Shown: positions 26,582-35,582 of the stretch, piece after piece
Layout: each line of letters begins with the position of its first letter
Numbering within the stretch: position 1 is the stretch's first letter
Origin: Desmospora profundinema
Lineage (GTDB): Bacteria > Bacillota > Bacilli > Thermoactinomycetales > DSM-45169
DNA length: 64,000 nucleotides
Assembly (NCBI RefSeq): GCF_031454155.1
Contig: NZ_JAVDQG010000001.1
Coordinates: 620,001 to 684,000 of the forward strand
Reading direction: 5' to 3'
Notes under the pieces: generated by a model
The model's database searches: none
Told to the model about the DNA's origin: nothing
Seen by the model: only the letters and a program-made list of their open reading frames with translations
Program-made: the position numbers and the translations under genes

Positions 26582-26616
26582 GTGAAAAAGAAAAACCCTC
26601 CATAACGAGAGGGTTG
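26582..26616 (-). terminator. Intrinsic terminator of the spoIIIA operon
   Basis: AACCCTC (26594-26600) pairs with GAGGGTT (26609-26615); on the minus strand TTTTTCTTTTT follows. It begins 14 bases after the spoIIIAH stop. Confidence 0.85.
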
Positions 26617-26629
26617 CGTCATTCTTTTT

Positions 26630-27205
26630 TTAATCCCGATAGGCGACGGATACGTGTTGGGCAGGAACATCCATGTGTTGCTTCACCATACTGACCAACT
26701 TGACCACTTGTTCATTGGACATCTTTTCAGACTGGACAATCACATCGACAAAGTTGTTTTCGTTGGTAATCACCACCGCATCACGGAACCCTTCTTCCCG
26801 GATCAGGTCCTCCATCACGGACTCTGATTTATCCACTTTCATCAATTCATCGATCTTGGCCCGTGCTTCGGACAATTGTTTTTCTGAGGCTTCCGGATCG
26901 GTCAGGATTTGCATGTATTCTTCGGTCATCTTGGAGCGAAGCGAATTTCGCTGCAATTGATAGCCGACAAAGTAATCGCTTTCTGCTTCCTTGGAAGTGG
27001 TCTGATCCTCTTCTTTCTCTTTCTTTCCGGATTCAGCGGGTTGCTCTTTTTCTTCAGTCTTCACTTTGGCGTCAAGCCCTTCATCATCGTTCACTGCCGC
27101 CGGTCCGGCCGGTTCCACCGGACCGGTCACGATATAGTATGCCGACAGGACCACCATCAAGGTCAGCATGGTAACCAACCAAACCGTCTGCTTATTCATG
27201 TTCAT
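26630..27205 (-). CDS. spoIIIAH: Stage III sporulation protein SpoIIIAH
   Basis: 191 aa. Short cytoplasmic start, one transmembrane helix (about 8-27), an acidic linker (40-75, K/E/D-rich) and a YscJ/FliF-like ring-building domain in the C-terminal half ending HVSVAYRD. In Bacillus it spans the mother-cell side of the feeding-tube channel and binds forespore SpoIIQ. ATG 27205 follows GGGGAGGG. Last gene of the operon. Confidence 0.95.
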   Translation of the reverse strand: MNMNKQTVWLVTMLTLMVVLSAYYIVTGPVEPAGPAAVNDDEGLDAKVKTEEKEQPAESGKKEKEEDQTTSKEAESDYFVGYQLQRNSLRSKMTEEYMQILTDPEASEKQLSEARAKIDELMKVDKSESVMEDLIREEGFRDAVVITNENNFVDVIVQSEKMSNEQVVKLVSMVKQHMDVPAQHVSVAYRD

Positions 27206-27220
27206 TTGACACCCTCCCCA

Positions 27221-27856
27221 TTATCCTTTTGGCAAAACAGAAATGCGATGGACCGGCACATCCAACACTCGCTGGATCGCTTCGATGATCGCCGCTTTCA
27301 CCTGCAGATTTTCCGCTCCCTTGGCGACCACCAACACGCCTCTCACCTTCGGCTTCACCTTTTTCACCACAATCGGCACATCTCCATCTCCTCCTCGTTG
27401 CAACACCACCTTTTCATCTTTACTGCTTTCCTGGATCCTGCGGGTCCCCCCCTTGGGATCCTTCTCATCGGTCACTTGCTCGTTTCTTCTGATATCTTTC
27501 TCCACCACTTCTTCTTCCGAAGATTCCAGATTCACCATGACGGAGACATCATCCACCCCGACCACTTTCCCCAACACTTCCGACAACTCGCTGGCATACA
27601 TCGATTCATAATCTTTCATTGTCATCGTGTTACTTTTTTTGCTGTTCCATGCCTTTTCGCTAGTCTCATCTTCCTTGCCCGAAGGCAATTCCTGAGGCAG
27701 GACATCATCATGGACGGAAAAGAAAGAAGAGAGAATCATCAGGGCCACACCCAGGCAACCGATAATCAACAGCCACCGGAAGGTGCCCACTTTTTTCGTC
27801 CCTTGCTCCCCTCCCCCCAACGATTGCTCCACCCGGTCCAACAATCGCTTCAACAC
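27221..27856 (-). CDS. spoIIIAG: Stage III sporulation protein SpoIIIAG
   Basis: 211 aa. One transmembrane helix (about 28-46) and a C-terminal ring-building domain (VSVMVNLESSEEEVVEKD, GVLVVAKGAENLQVKAAI, VPVHRISVLPKG). SpoIIIAG forms a large oligomeric ring in the intermembrane space around the forespore. GTG 27856 has GAGGGGGG upstream. Thirteen bases separate it from the spoIIIAF stop. Confidence 0.95.
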   Translation of the reverse strand: MLKRLLDRVEQSLGGGEQGTKKVGTFRWLLIIGCLGVALMILSSFFSVHDDVLPQELPSGKEDETSEKAWNSKKSNTMTMKDYESMYASELSEVLGKVVGVDDVSVMVNLESSEEEVVEKDIRRNEQVTDEKDPKGGTRRIQESSKDEKVVLQRGGDGDVPIVVKKVKPKVRGVLVVAKGAENLQVKAAIIEAIQRVLDVPVHRISVLPKG

Positions 27857-27869
27857 CTGGATTCCCCCC

Positions 27870-28514
27870 TCAAGAACCTTCTTCCACCGTCACGTGTACC
27901 CGCCCGACGGGCATTTCCCATTTTTCCGCCACAAATGAGGCGATCTCGGCACTTCGCCCATCTTGCTTCCGGTCCAGCGGCGGGGATTCCCCCCTTTTAT
28001 CCAGATCCACAATCACGGGACTCACCTCATCCACCGGTCTGGTTTGTCGGCTCCCTTCTTTTTTTTCGGTCGCCGGTTGGAGTGTGATCCGAACCTGTTT
28101 AATTCCATCAACTGATCCGTCATCTCCAGTCTCTAGTTGGACAGTGATGCTTGTCACTTCCATCTTGAACCGCTGGGAAACCTCCGAACCGATGCTCTCT
28201 CCCAGTTGTTGCTCCACCTCTTCCCGCACCAATCCTTCCCGATTTCCCGCCAATGTTTTCGCATCCTGTTTGATCTTGTGAATGGGATCCAACGATTCTT
28301 GTTGAACCGCTCGATCCAAGATAAAATCCGTAAAATCCCAGTCTGCATGGAAAAGGTCAAAGATCGGTACCAGCATCGCTAAAATGATCAACAGTCCCAT
28401 CACCAGCTTGACATACCGCTCCAGGGCATTGTTGGGCAACAGGAGATCCAGGAAAGTGGCAATTAGCACCAGAATGACGATCTGTTTCAACCAGTCACTC
28501 AACCACTCAATCAT
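27870..28514 (-). CDS. spoIIIAF: Stage III sporulation protein SpoIIIAF
   Basis: 214 aa. Two N-terminal transmembrane helices (about 9-26 and 33-51; LERYVKLVMGLLIILAML) and an extracytoplasmic domain with an E/Q-rich helix and a terminal FVAEKWEMPVGRVHVTVEEG ring-building motif related to AG and AH. ATG 28514 follows GAAGGGGAAGGAG. Confidence 0.93.
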   Translation of the reverse strand: MIEWLSDWLKQIVILVLIATFLDLLLPNNALERYVKLVMGLLIILAMLVPIFDLFHADWDFTDFILDRAVQQESLDPIHKIKQDAKTLAGNREGLVREEVEQQLGESIGSEVSQRFKMEVTSITVQLETGDDGSVDGIKQVRITLQPATEKKEGSRQTRPVDEVSPVIVDLDKRGESPPLDRKQDGRSAEIASFVAEKWEMPVGRVHVTVEEGS

Positions 28515-28596
28515 GGCGATCTCCTTCCCCTCTTACCCAACAGATGGGATCAGTCTCTCCACCCTCAGTGGAAATCCACCTGAACCAAGTTTGACT

Positions 28597-29781
28597 TTAT
28601 CGGATCATCACTGACAGGTTGCCCGCCGCCACGATGATGGTGATCGCCAGAAAGAACATTAATCCCACGGTGGCCAACGCGGCAAACACATACATCAATG
28701 TGCGGGAAATGATATTCAGGCATTCGATGATCGGGTTGTTTCCCAGCGGTTGCATCACGGCAGCCGAAAAGCTGTAGACCAGGGACAAGGAGAGTATCTT
28801 TAAAGCCGGGAAGGCGATTGTGATCAGCAGGATGACCACCCCTGCCATCCCGACCGCGTTTTTCACCAGCAACGACGCTCCCACCACCGTGTCTGCCGCA
28901 TCGGAGAACATCCTTCCCACTACCGGGACGAAGTTGCCGGTCAGGTATTTGGCAGTCCGGATGGTCACGCCGTCGGTGACCGCCGCCGTCGCTCCCTGAA
29001 CCGAGATCACTCCCAGAAAAACAGTCAGAAGCGTTCCCAAAAGGCCCACACTCACTTTGCGCAACAGATTGGCCAATTGGTTCACTTTGTATTTCTCCGA
29101 CAGGGCACTGATAATACCCAGGATCGCGGAGCAAAACAAAAGCGGAAACACCACGGTGTGAATCAGGGTCCCGATCACATGGATCATGAGCACGATCATC
29201 GGGTGAAACATCCCCACCGAACCGAAGTTTCCCATGGAGGCCAGCAGGGTCAATACCAGCGGGACCAGTGCCAGCATGAAACCAATCATCCGGCTGATCG
29301 CCGCTTTCGCCGATTCCACTGCAATGGAAAAGCTGTCCATCGCTAAGATGATAATCACTATAAACGCAATGGCATAGGCGATCTTACTTACCTGGTTCCG
29401 CTCGAAGGCCGTCTGCAATGTACGCAGGATCATACTAAAGACGGTGAGAACGATAATGGTGCCCAGCAACCTGCCGTTATACAACACCTCATGGAACAGA
29501 TAAGCGGCAAGCGCTTTGCCCCAATCGGTTAACCCCCACCCCCTTTCTTGGGACAACACCCATTGGAATACGTCGTCTGCCTGTTCCCCTGGAAGAAAGC
29601 GGCCGTATTCCTCCCGCAATTCCCGCCAAAAGGACTCCACTTCTTCCGTCTGCAATTGATCCAACTGCGTTTGAATCACTTTTTCCTCCAGCGTCTCCGC
29701 CTCATTCCCGGCTACAACAGGAACAGGAAGAAGAAGCAGCAGACAGAAAAAAGTGACGATCGGGCGGATGTGGTTACACAT
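28597..29781 (-). CDS. spoIIIAE: Stage III sporulation protein SpoIIIAE
   Basis: 394 aa polytopic membrane protein, the likely membrane pore subunit of the channel. An N-terminal signal-like helix precedes an E/Q-rich extracytoplasmic segment (about 25-75). About eight transmembrane helices follow, with conserved stretches GVISVQGATAAVTDGV and YLTGNFVPVVGRMFSDAADTV (read in parts). ATG 29781 is preferred over ATG 29790: AAGG directly abuts the latter, while AAGGATGG is correctly spaced for the former. Confidence 0.93.
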   Translation of the reverse strand: MCNHIRPIVTFFCLLLLLPVPVVAGNEAETLEEKVIQTQLDQLQTEEVESFWRELREEYGRFLPGEQADDVFQWVLSQERGWGLTDWGKALAAYLFHEVLYNGRLLGTIIVLTVFSMILRTLQTAFERNQVSKIAYAIAFIVIIILAMDSFSIAVESAKAAISRMIGFMLALVPLVLTLLASMGNFGSVGMFHPMIVLMIHVIGTLIHTVVFPLLFCSAILGIISALSEKYKVNQLANLLRKVSVGLLGTLLTVFLGVISVQGATAAVTDGVTIRTAKYLTGNFVPVVGRMFSDAADTVVGASLLVKNAVGMAGVVILLITIAFPALKILSLSLVYSFSAAVMQPLGNNPIIECLNIISRTLMYVFAALATVGLMFFLAITIIVAAGNLSVMIR

Positions 29782-29792
29782 GGAAACCATCC

Positions 29793-30182
29793 TTATGAAG
29801 GGAGAATTTGAACCACGGTCTCTATCATCATCGTAATGATGGGAATCGCCATCACCATAATCAGGATCTTCCCCGCTAATTCAATCTTGGAAGCGATGGA
29901 ACCCTGTCCTGCGTCTCGTGTCACCTGAGCACCAAACTCGGCGATATAGGCGATACCGATAATTTTCAGGATGGTCTCCAGGAACAAGGTGTTCACCCGC
30001 GCCTGTTCAGCCAATCGGGTCAGAACATGGAGAACGTCGGCGATTTTTCCGATCAAGGCGAGAAAGATAACGACTCCGGTAAAAGTGGCCAACAAAAAAG
30101 CAAAAACCGGCTTCTGCTCTTTAATGACCAGGATCAAAAAGGTAGCGATCAGGCCCAAACCCACCACCTGGATGATTTCCAA
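29793..30182 (-). CDS. spoIIIAD: Stage III sporulation protein SpoIIIAD
   Basis: 129 aa. Three to four transmembrane helices with the conserved cytoplasmic stretch IAYIAEFGAQVTRDAGQGSI (76-95) and E-L-A-G-K. It resembles the small FliQ-like export subunits of secretion systems. TTG 30182 has AAGGGGGCGG upstream. The spoIIIAC stop is 18 bases before. Confidence 0.95.
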   Translation of the reverse strand: MEIIQVVGLGLIATFLILVIKEQKPVFAFLLATFTGVVIFLALIGKIADVLHVLTRLAEQARVNTLFLETILKIIGIAYIAEFGAQVTRDAGQGSIASKIELAGKILIMVMAIPIITMMIETVVQILPS

Positions 30183-30200
30183 GTGGACCGCCCCCTTACT

Positions 30201-30404
30201 TCACTGAAATAAAAACACCCGTTTGATCGTTTGGAATAAATCCTGGACCAGCATCACCACCATGAACAACACCACAATGAATCCGATCAATGTGACCCAA
30301 TGGGCGTAGTCTTCTTTTCCCATCTGTTTGAGCACGGTATGCATCATGGCGACAATAATCCCGATCCCCGCTATCTGAAAAATGGCGTCCACGTTGTATG
30401 GCAT
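30201..30404 (-). CDS. spoIIIAC: Stage III sporulation protein SpoIIIAC
   Basis: 67 aa with two transmembrane helices (about 8-24 and 37-56), starting MPYNVDAIFQIAGIGII as in the family. It is a paralogue-like partner of SpoIIIAD in the channel base. ATG 30404 follows GGTGGGGGGAG. Confidence 0.95.
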   Translation of the reverse strand: MPYNVDAIFQIAGIGIIVAMMHTVLKQMGKEDYAHWVTLIGFIVVLFMVVMLVQDLFQTIKRVFLFQ

Positions 30405-30420
30405 CGGTGTCTCCCCCCAC

Positions 30421-30939
30421 CTAATAGATCAAGATCACGATCAAAGCCCCGCCCAGCACCCCCAAGCTGCGGCACATATGTTCATAGCGACTCTGCTCAT
30501 CCCTTGCATCTGTCTCTTCTTTTTCCAACGCCTTTTGCACCCGGCGCAGGTTTTGCAACTGATCATCCCGGTCGGAGATGCCGAGGGTTTTGCCAAAATC
30601 GATCAGCACCTGCTTTTCCGGATCCTTCAGGACGGTATGCGGCCACACCTCCAACACGGCCTGTTGCCAACATTCAAAGGTGGAGGCTCCATCCAGCCGT
30701 TCCATATACGTTCCCGCCCGACCGAACAGGCTTCCGATCGGCCCCGGTTCCCGATGAGCAATGTCCGAACACACCCGATCCAGTCGCCGTGAACCGAAGG
30801 TAATCTCCGTCTGCAACAGGGACAGCGCGGAGCGAAGTTGACGAATTTGACGGGGACGATCCGCATAGCGTTTGGCCGTCAAAAAACCCGCCGCCGTGGA
30901 GGCAAACAAGATAAAAGCGGCTCCCACCAGCTTGATCAC
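30421..30939 (-). CDS. spoIIIAB: Stage III sporulation protein SpoIIIAB
   Basis: 172 aa. N- and C-terminal transmembrane helices bracket a helical cytoplasmic domain (RQIRQLRSALSLLQTEITFG; LGISDRDDQLQNLRRVQKAL), a layout related to GspF-type secretion proteins. GTG 30939 overlaps the spoIIIAA stop (GTGA), so the two are translationally coupled. Confidence 0.95.
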   Translation of the reverse strand: MIKLVGAAFILFASTAAGFLTAKRYADRPRQIRQLRSALSLLQTEITFGSRRLDRVCSDIAHREPGPIGSLFGRAGTYMERLDGASTFECWQQAVLEVWPHTVLKDPEKQVLIDFGKTLGISDRDDQLQNLRRVQKALEKEETDARDEQSRYEHMCRSLGVLGGALIVILIY

Positions 30940-31901
30940 CGGACTTTCACCCTTTGTTCCTTCCCAGGCAACGGTTGCAAGGATTCGTCGTAGATCCCTT
31001 CCAATGTGCCCGGACCCTTTTTTCGGCTGAGCAGTACCAACCGGTCAAAAGCGGATTCCCGGATCAGCCGGGAAAGAGTGGGCCTGCGGCACACCTCCTC
31101 CAGGGAGCGGCCGTGAGCGGTGGTGAAGAGACGAACTCCGGCGTGCATCGCTTCAAACACGGCTTCACCGTCTTCATGTCGCCCGATTTCGTCCACTACC
31201 AACAAGTCCGGAGACATGGATCGGATCATCATCATCATCCCCTCCGCTTTGGGACAGGCATCCAGTACATCGGTACGGGGACCGATATCATGTTGGGGAA
31301 CTCCTTCGACACAACCGGCAATTTCGGACCGCTCGTCCACTACCCCCACCTTGTGGGAAGGAAGATCTCTTTCCCCCTCACTCACCACTCGAACCAGGTC
31401 GCGAAGCAGGGTGGTTTTTCCACATTGGGGAGGCGAGACAATCAAAGTATTGAAGAGACGACCTCTATGATGAAGATAAGGAATCACTCCCCCGGCGACC
31501 CCCCGCACCTCCCTGGCAATTCTCAGATTAAATCCGGAAACCGAGCGCAAACGTCGAACTTGCCCTCCTTCCACCACAGCCCTTCCAACCAAACCAATCC
31601 GGTGCCCTCCCTCAATCGTGACATATCCTCTCCGCAGTTCCTCTTCCAAGGCATATAAGGAGTGATGGCTGATTAGATTGAGCATCTTGGCACAGTCTTC
31701 TCTGTCGGGGAAATAGGCCCGTTCCGATCCTTGGACCAAACCGGATGGACCCAAAAACCAGCTGCGATCCGGTGTAATCACTTCCAGCGGCCGTCCCTCT
31801 CGGATCCGCACTTCTTCTAATCGTCCGCGAACGGAGTGAGGCAGGGATTCTAGCATTTCGCGAATGGAGAGAGGCAGGACTTCCAAAACCGGAGACGACA
31901 T
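30936..31901 (-). CDS. spoIIIAA: Stage III sporulation ATPase SpoIIIAA
   Basis: 321 aa AAA-type/secretion ATPase thought to power the channel. Walker A is SPPQCGKTT (156-164), Walker B LLVVDEIG (233-240), with VVDERSEIAG between them. ATG 31901 is used because AGGAGGTG lies about 6 bases upstream; a GTG at 31910 falls inside that site. First gene of the eight-gene spoIIIA operon, with a sigma-E-like promoter ahead. Confidence 0.95.
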   Translation of the reverse strand: MSSPVLEVLPLSIREMLESLPHSVRGRLEEVRIREGRPLEVITPDRSWFLGPSGLVQGSERAYFPDREDCAKMLNLISHHSLYALEEELRRGYVTIEGGHRIGLVGRAVVEGGQVRRLRSVSGFNLRIAREVRGVAGGVIPYLHHRGRLFNTLIVSPPQCGKTTLLRDLVRVVSEGERDLPSHKVGVVDERSEIAGCVEGVPQHDIGPRTDVLDACPKAEGMMMMIRSMSPDLLVVDEIGRHEDGEAVFEAMHAGVRLFTTAHGRSLEEVCRRPTLSRLIRESAFDRLVLLSRKKGPGTLEGIYDESLQPLPGKEQRVKVR

Positions 31902-31935
31902 GACACACACCTCCTGTCCATGCCGGATTTACCTA

Positions 31936-31966
31936 ATGGTTATGGCACAGGGACAATCTTTATGAC
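31936..31966 (-). promoter_or_regulatory. Sigma-E-like promoter of spoIIIA
   Basis: On the minus strand GTCATAAA (complement of 31959-31966), about 14 bases, then CATAACCAT (complement of 31936-31944), close to the sigma-E -10 CATACANT. The Bacillus operon is sigma-E dependent. Confidence 0.5.
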
Positions 31967-31975
31967 CCTTGGCCT

Positions 31976-32012
31976 AAAAAAGCAGGCCCCTCTTAAGGGA
32001 CCTGCTTTTTTT
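31976..32012. terminator. Terminator after the CD1247-type gene (symmetrical)
   Basis: AAAGCAGG (31979-31986) pairs with CCTGCTTT (32001-32008), with an inner CCCT/AGGG; A- and T-runs flank both sides, so it can stop either strand. It ends the minus-strand gene at 32044. Confidence 0.85.
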
Positions 32013-32043
32013 GGTAGTTTCTCCAATCTTCTATCTGTCGCGG

Positions 32044-32475
32044 TTAATGGGTGGGATGCGCTTTCGCCTTGTCGTTTTCCTCGTCCGCCAGCAGGACACG
32101 GTCACACTGCGGACACATAATATCGACCACTTCTTCATCATCCAACAACTCATCGTCCACCAGAACCTGCTGTTGGCATTCCGGGCATTCAACCTCCCAG
32201 TATCCGATGTCCTCTTCTTCTTCGTCTCCCTCTTCATCCTCATCATACAAAATTAATTCCAGCTCATTTAGATCTTCGTCCACGGCCTCCACGTACTCCT
32301 CCAGTTCAGTCAGACGCAGGCGGAGTTGCTCGTTCTCCTCTGCCATCTCATCCAGAACAGAAACCAGACGCTTTAAAACCGTTCCTTCCGGGCGGTTTCC
32401 CAAGTCGCCGTTCCCTTCCATCAGACCTTGGATAAACGCCAAATCCCGACGCAATTGATTGGATTGATGTTCCAA
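32044..32475 (-). CDS. CD1247-type acidic zinc-ribbon protein
   Basis: 143 aa, function unknown. An N-terminal helical domain (DLAFIQGLMEGNGDL, about 10-25) and a coiled-coil stretch (EENEQLRLRLTELEEYVEAV) precede a highly acidic segment. Then come two CxxC pairs, ECPECQ and MCPQCD, which probably bind zinc. The arrangement matches the CD1247 N-terminal-domain proteins found near spoIIIAA or efp in spore formers. TTG 32475 follows GGAAGGGG. A sporulation link is only suggested by location. Confidence 0.75.
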   Translation of the reverse strand: MEHQSNQLRRDLAFIQGLMEGNGDLGNRPEGTVLKRLVSVLDEMAEENEQLRLRLTELEEYVEAVDEDLNELELILYDEDEEGDEEEEDIGYWEVECPECQQQVLVDDELLDDEEVVDIMCPQCDRVLLADEENDKAKAHPTH

Positions 32476-32605
32476 GGATTCTCGCCCCTTCCCATAAAGT
32501 TACCCGTAGTTTCACCGCAACCGGACTCGTCCATACCCGAGTGATAGTTTGAAAGCAGTTGGGGAACCTAACGAAGGAATTCGCTGATAATGAGGTGAAA
32601 CAAAA

Positions 32606-33886
32606 ATGGCTGCGGAACAAGCCGGTTCGAACGATACGAAACCCAAAACCGGAATTTGGGTATTAAGTATTCTCAGCTCAGTTCCCATTATTATGGTCTT
32701 GGGCAACTCCATGTTGATCCCGGTCCTGCCGACCATCCAGTCTGAAATGGAGATTTCCAAATTTCAGGTAAGCCTTTTGATCACCTTATTTTCCGCAGGA
32801 GCGGGGATCACCATCCCTTTTGCCGGAATTCTGTCTGATCGGTTGGGTAGACGAGCCATTATTGCTCCCTCTCTTCTCATTTACGGAGCAGGAGGGTTGG
32901 TGACCGGCATCGCCGCCTTGATGGGCGGAGGTTTTTTTTGGTTAATGCTGACGGGAAGGATCTTACAAGGCATAGGTGCGGCTGGAACGGCTCCCATTGC
33001 AATGGCCTTGGTCAGCGATCTCTATCAGAAAGCCGAACGAAGCCAAGCCCTGGGAATCATCGAAGCGGCCAATGGCATGGGCAAAGTGGTCAGTCCCATT
33101 CTCGGCTCTCTTCTGGCACTGATCACTTGGTGGTCCCTCTTCTTTTTCTTTCCAATCCTCTGCATTCCCATCGCGCTGGGTATTTGGTATATCGTAAAAG
33201 AATCCGAAAAGCAAAAGGAGGCCCAACCCCTATCTCAGTATAAAGATCATTTGCTGAAAACATGGGAACGGCAAGGAAGATGGCTTTTGGTCGCTTTTTT
33301 AGCCGGGGCTGTCAGCTTATTCATCCTGTTTGGCGTCTTGTTTTTCTTGTCCGACTTTCTGGAAAAACGATATGGAATCGAAGGCGTGCTCAAAGGTGCC
33401 ATCCTGGCGATTCCCCTTTTGGCCTTGTGCACCACATCGTATCTTACCGGCCGGTACGTCAAACAAAAAACCCGATTGATGAGAAGGCTGATCGTACTGG
33501 GATTGTTTATGGTTGCCGGCGGAATGACACTGGTTCCTTTCATCACCAATACTTACCTGTTGATCGCCATCCTCATCGGAATCGGAACCGGATCTGGTCT
33601 GATTCTTCCTTGTCTCAACACCTTAATCACCTCCGCCGTGGGTTCCAAAGAGCGGGGGATCGTCACCTCCCTGTATGGAAGTGTCCGTTTTTTAGGTGTC
33701 GCATTAGGGCCTCCGATTTTCGGTGCTCTGGCCAATCAAAAATGGTGGCTGTTCCTGGGAAGTGCGGCTCTTGCTCTCGTGGTGGGATTATTGTCCTTAT
33801 GGGCCATCCGCCAACCCCAGCGGCTGCGGGGAAAAGACGGTCAAAGCCGCCTCTACCTGCATAAGGGTAACCTGAAACCCACTTGA
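32606..33886 (+). CDS. MFS transporter, DHA1-type exporter
   Basis: 426 aa with 12 predicted transmembrane helices. Motif A GILSDRLGRRAII (loop 2-3) and a glycine-rich helix 5 region (ANGMGKVVSPILGSLLA, antiporter motif C-like) mark a proton-coupled drug/metabolite exporter; substrate unknown. ATG 32606 follows GAGGTG. It diverges from the CD1247-type gene, and is followed after about 110 bases by comA. No regulator is adjacent. Confidence 0.88.
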   Translation: MAAEQAGSNDTKPKTGIWVLSILSSVPIIMVLGNSMLIPVLPTIQSEMEISKFQVSLLITLFSAGAGITIPFAGILSDRLGRRAIIAPSLLIYGAGGLVTGIAALMGGGFFWLMLTGRILQGIGAAGTAPIAMALVSDLYQKAERSQALGIIEAANGMGKVVSPILGSLLALITWWSLFFFFPILCIPIALGIWYIVKESEKQKEAQPLSQYKDHLLKTWERQGRWLLVAFLAGAVSLFILFGVLFFLSDFLEKRYGIEGVLKGAILAIPLLALCTTSYLTGRYVKQKTRLMRRLIVLGLFMVAGGMTLVPFITNTYLLIAILIGIGTGSGLILPCLNTLITSAVGSKERGIVTSLYGSVRFLGVALGPPIFGALANQKWWLFLGSAALALVVGLLSLWAIRQPQRLRGKDGQSRLYLHKGNLKPT

Positions 33887-33927
33887 CAAGAATCATCGGT
33901 TCGGGCGAGTCCTGGGCTGGGCAGTTG

Positions 33928-33956
33928 CACCCGTCCCGATTGCCTCGCATACCATA
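33928..33956 (+). promoter_or_regulatory. Sigma-K-like promoter of comA-comB
   Basis: CACC (33928-33931), 16 bases, then CATACCATA (33948-33956), matching the sigma-K pattern of an AC-containing -35 and CATAnnnTA -10. It ends 38 bases before the comA ATG. Confidence 0.5.
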
Positions 33957-33994
33957 GAGGTGGAATTGACCACCCGAAAGCGAGGGAATCAAAC

Positions 33995-34816
33995 ATGGAT
34001 CCCTGTTCCCTTATCTGGGGGGAGGAATTGAAAGATCCTACCCGTCAGCGCAAGGAAAAGCCGCGAGACCGCGGCTTAACCATGGTGATCGACAAAGGCC
34101 TGGGACTGGGGGCGTACCGCGATGTGATTCAATTGGCTGGGTCCTATATCGACTTTATGAAGCTGGGATTCGGTACCGCTGTCCTGACGCCCGTTTCTCT
34201 GTTGGCCGAAAAGCTGCGACTGTCCAGGGAAGCGGACATCCACCTGTATCCCGGGGGAACCTTTTTCGAAGTGGCTTACCAGCAACAAGGCGTTCAACCC
34301 TATCTGGATACTCTTCAGGCCATCGGCTTCGAATGGGTGGAAATTTCCGACGGCACCATTTCGCTGTCGGAACAGGAACGGATCGACACCATTCAAACGG
34401 CCCGGAACCGTGGATTCCGCGTCATAACAGAAATCGGGAAAAAGGAAAGCGGGTCCACCACTCCCATCCGCCAACTGATTGCAGGGTTTTACCGGGACAT
34501 GGAAGCGGGAGCCGATTACGTGATTGTGGAAGGGCGTGAATCGGGAAAAAACGTGGGGATATTTGATGCCAACGGACAATTGGATTCCGACTACCTGCTG
34601 CAGGTGGGAGAGGAAATCGATCACCGGTTCCTCATCTGGGAATGTCCCCAGCATTCCCAACAAGTTCATTTATTTCGCCTGCTGGGTCCGGAAGCCAATG
34701 TGGGAAATATCGCGGTAGGGGATATTCTCTCGGTGGAATCCCTTCGACGGGGCCTCCGTTCCGACACATTTTATGCCTTTCTTCCTTCCCCGCTCAGGGG
34801 AGGGAGCCGTACGTGA
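33995..34816 (+). CDS. comA: Phosphosulfolactate synthase
   Basis: 273 aa TIM-barrel enzyme that adds sulfite to phosphoenolpyruvate to give (R)-phosphosulfolactate. Family features are MVIDKGLGLGAYRDVIQLAG (30-49), IDFMKLGFGTAVL, LYPGGTFFEVAYQQ, WVEISDGTISLSEQER, VITEIGKK and the terminal VGDILSVESLRRGLRSDTF. ATG 33995 follows GAGGG. It is coupled to comB by GTGA. In Bacillus the pair (yitD, yitC) makes 3-sulfolactate, a major spore solute, and the sigma-K-like promoter here fits that role. Confidence 0.93.
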   Translation: MDPCSLIWGEELKDPTRQRKEKPRDRGLTMVIDKGLGLGAYRDVIQLAGSYIDFMKLGFGTAVLTPVSLLAEKLRLSREADIHLYPGGTFFEVAYQQQGVQPYLDTLQAIGFEWVEISDGTISLSEQERIDTIQTARNRGFRVITEIGKKESGSTTPIRQLIAGFYRDMEAGADYVIVEGRESGKNVGIFDANGQLDSDYLLQVGEEIDHRFLIWECPQHSQQVHLFRLLGPEANVGNIAVGDILSVESLRRGLRSDTFYAFLPSPLRGGSRT

Positions 34817-35517
34817 ACGTACAAACGGTATTTTGTATTGACGCTCTCAAAAGCGAGATGCTGGTTCATAAGACCGTGATCGTGATCGACGTGTTCCGTG
34901 CTTCCAGCAGCATCGTGACTGCTTTTTCCCGCGGAGCCGCTTCCATCATACCGGCAGAAACCGTGGCGGAAGCGCGTCAATTCGGCAAAGCGGGCTACCT
35001 CATCGGCGGGGAGCGTTACGGCAAACATCTGGAAGGATTTCATTTCGGCAACGCCCCATCGGATTTTTCATCCTCCAGGATCAAGGGGCGTGACATTGTA
35101 TTGACCACTACCAACGGCACCCGGGCCTTGGTCAAAGCCAGCCGGGCCTCCGATGTGTTAATCGGCTGTTTTCTCAATGCAAAAGCTTGTGCCGACAAGG
35201 CGAAAGCACTCCATCACGATATCCTCCTGCTCTGTGCCGGAACCCGGGGAGAGTTTGCTCTGGAAGATGGCATCGCCGCCGGATGCATTCTGCATCATTT
35301 AAAAGAGGAAGACCCCACCCTCCCCTGCGATGACGAAGGACTCGCTCTTCTTCATGCGTACCGCAGCATAAACGGTCAGTTGTCAGATCTCTTGTCTTTG
35401 GGCCGGAGCGGACAGCGTCTAAAAGCGCGAGGACGGCAGGGGGATATCTACGATTGTATTCAGATCAACCGATATTCCATCGTTCCAACGTGGCACCAAG
35501 ACCGATTCGTCCCTTGA
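34813..35517 (+). CDS. comB: 2-phosphosulfolactate phosphatase
   Basis: 234 aa. Removes phosphate from phosphosulfolactate to give sulfolactate. Motifs are VIVIDVFRASSSIVTAFSRG with Asp near residue 22, GERYGKHLEGFHFGNAPSDF, DIVLTTTNGTRAL and LLCAGTRGEFALEDGIAAG. GTG 34813 overlaps the comA stop and has AGGGGAGGG upstream; an open frame upstream of it lies within comA. The oxidation step to 3-sulfopyruvate is not encoded nearby, so sulfolactate is the likely end product. Confidence 0.93.
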   Translation: MNVQTVFCIDALKSEMLVHKTVIVIDVFRASSSIVTAFSRGAASIIPAETVAEARQFGKAGYLIGGERYGKHLEGFHFGNAPSDFSSSRIKGRDIVLTTTNGTRALVKASRASDVLIGCFLNAKACADKAKALHHDILLLCAGTRGEFALEDGIAAGCILHHLKEEDPTLPCDDEGLALLHAYRSINGQLSDLLSLGRSGQRLKARGRQGDIYDCIQINRYSIVPTWHQDRFVP

Positions 35518-35582
35518 AAGACCTAATAAATGCCCTTGTCCTGACATAGAGATGTACAAAGTCGGTTGGACAGGGGATGACC

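Noticed and set aside
26909-28087. 392-codon plus-strand open frame opposite spoIIIAH/AG/AF
   Set aside because: Composition is that of an antisense shadow (His/Phe/Leu-rich); the minus-strand genes are unmistakable.
33297-33886. Second gene within the MFS region on either strand
   Set aside because: Alternative frames are shadows; the 12-helix pattern is continuous to 33886.
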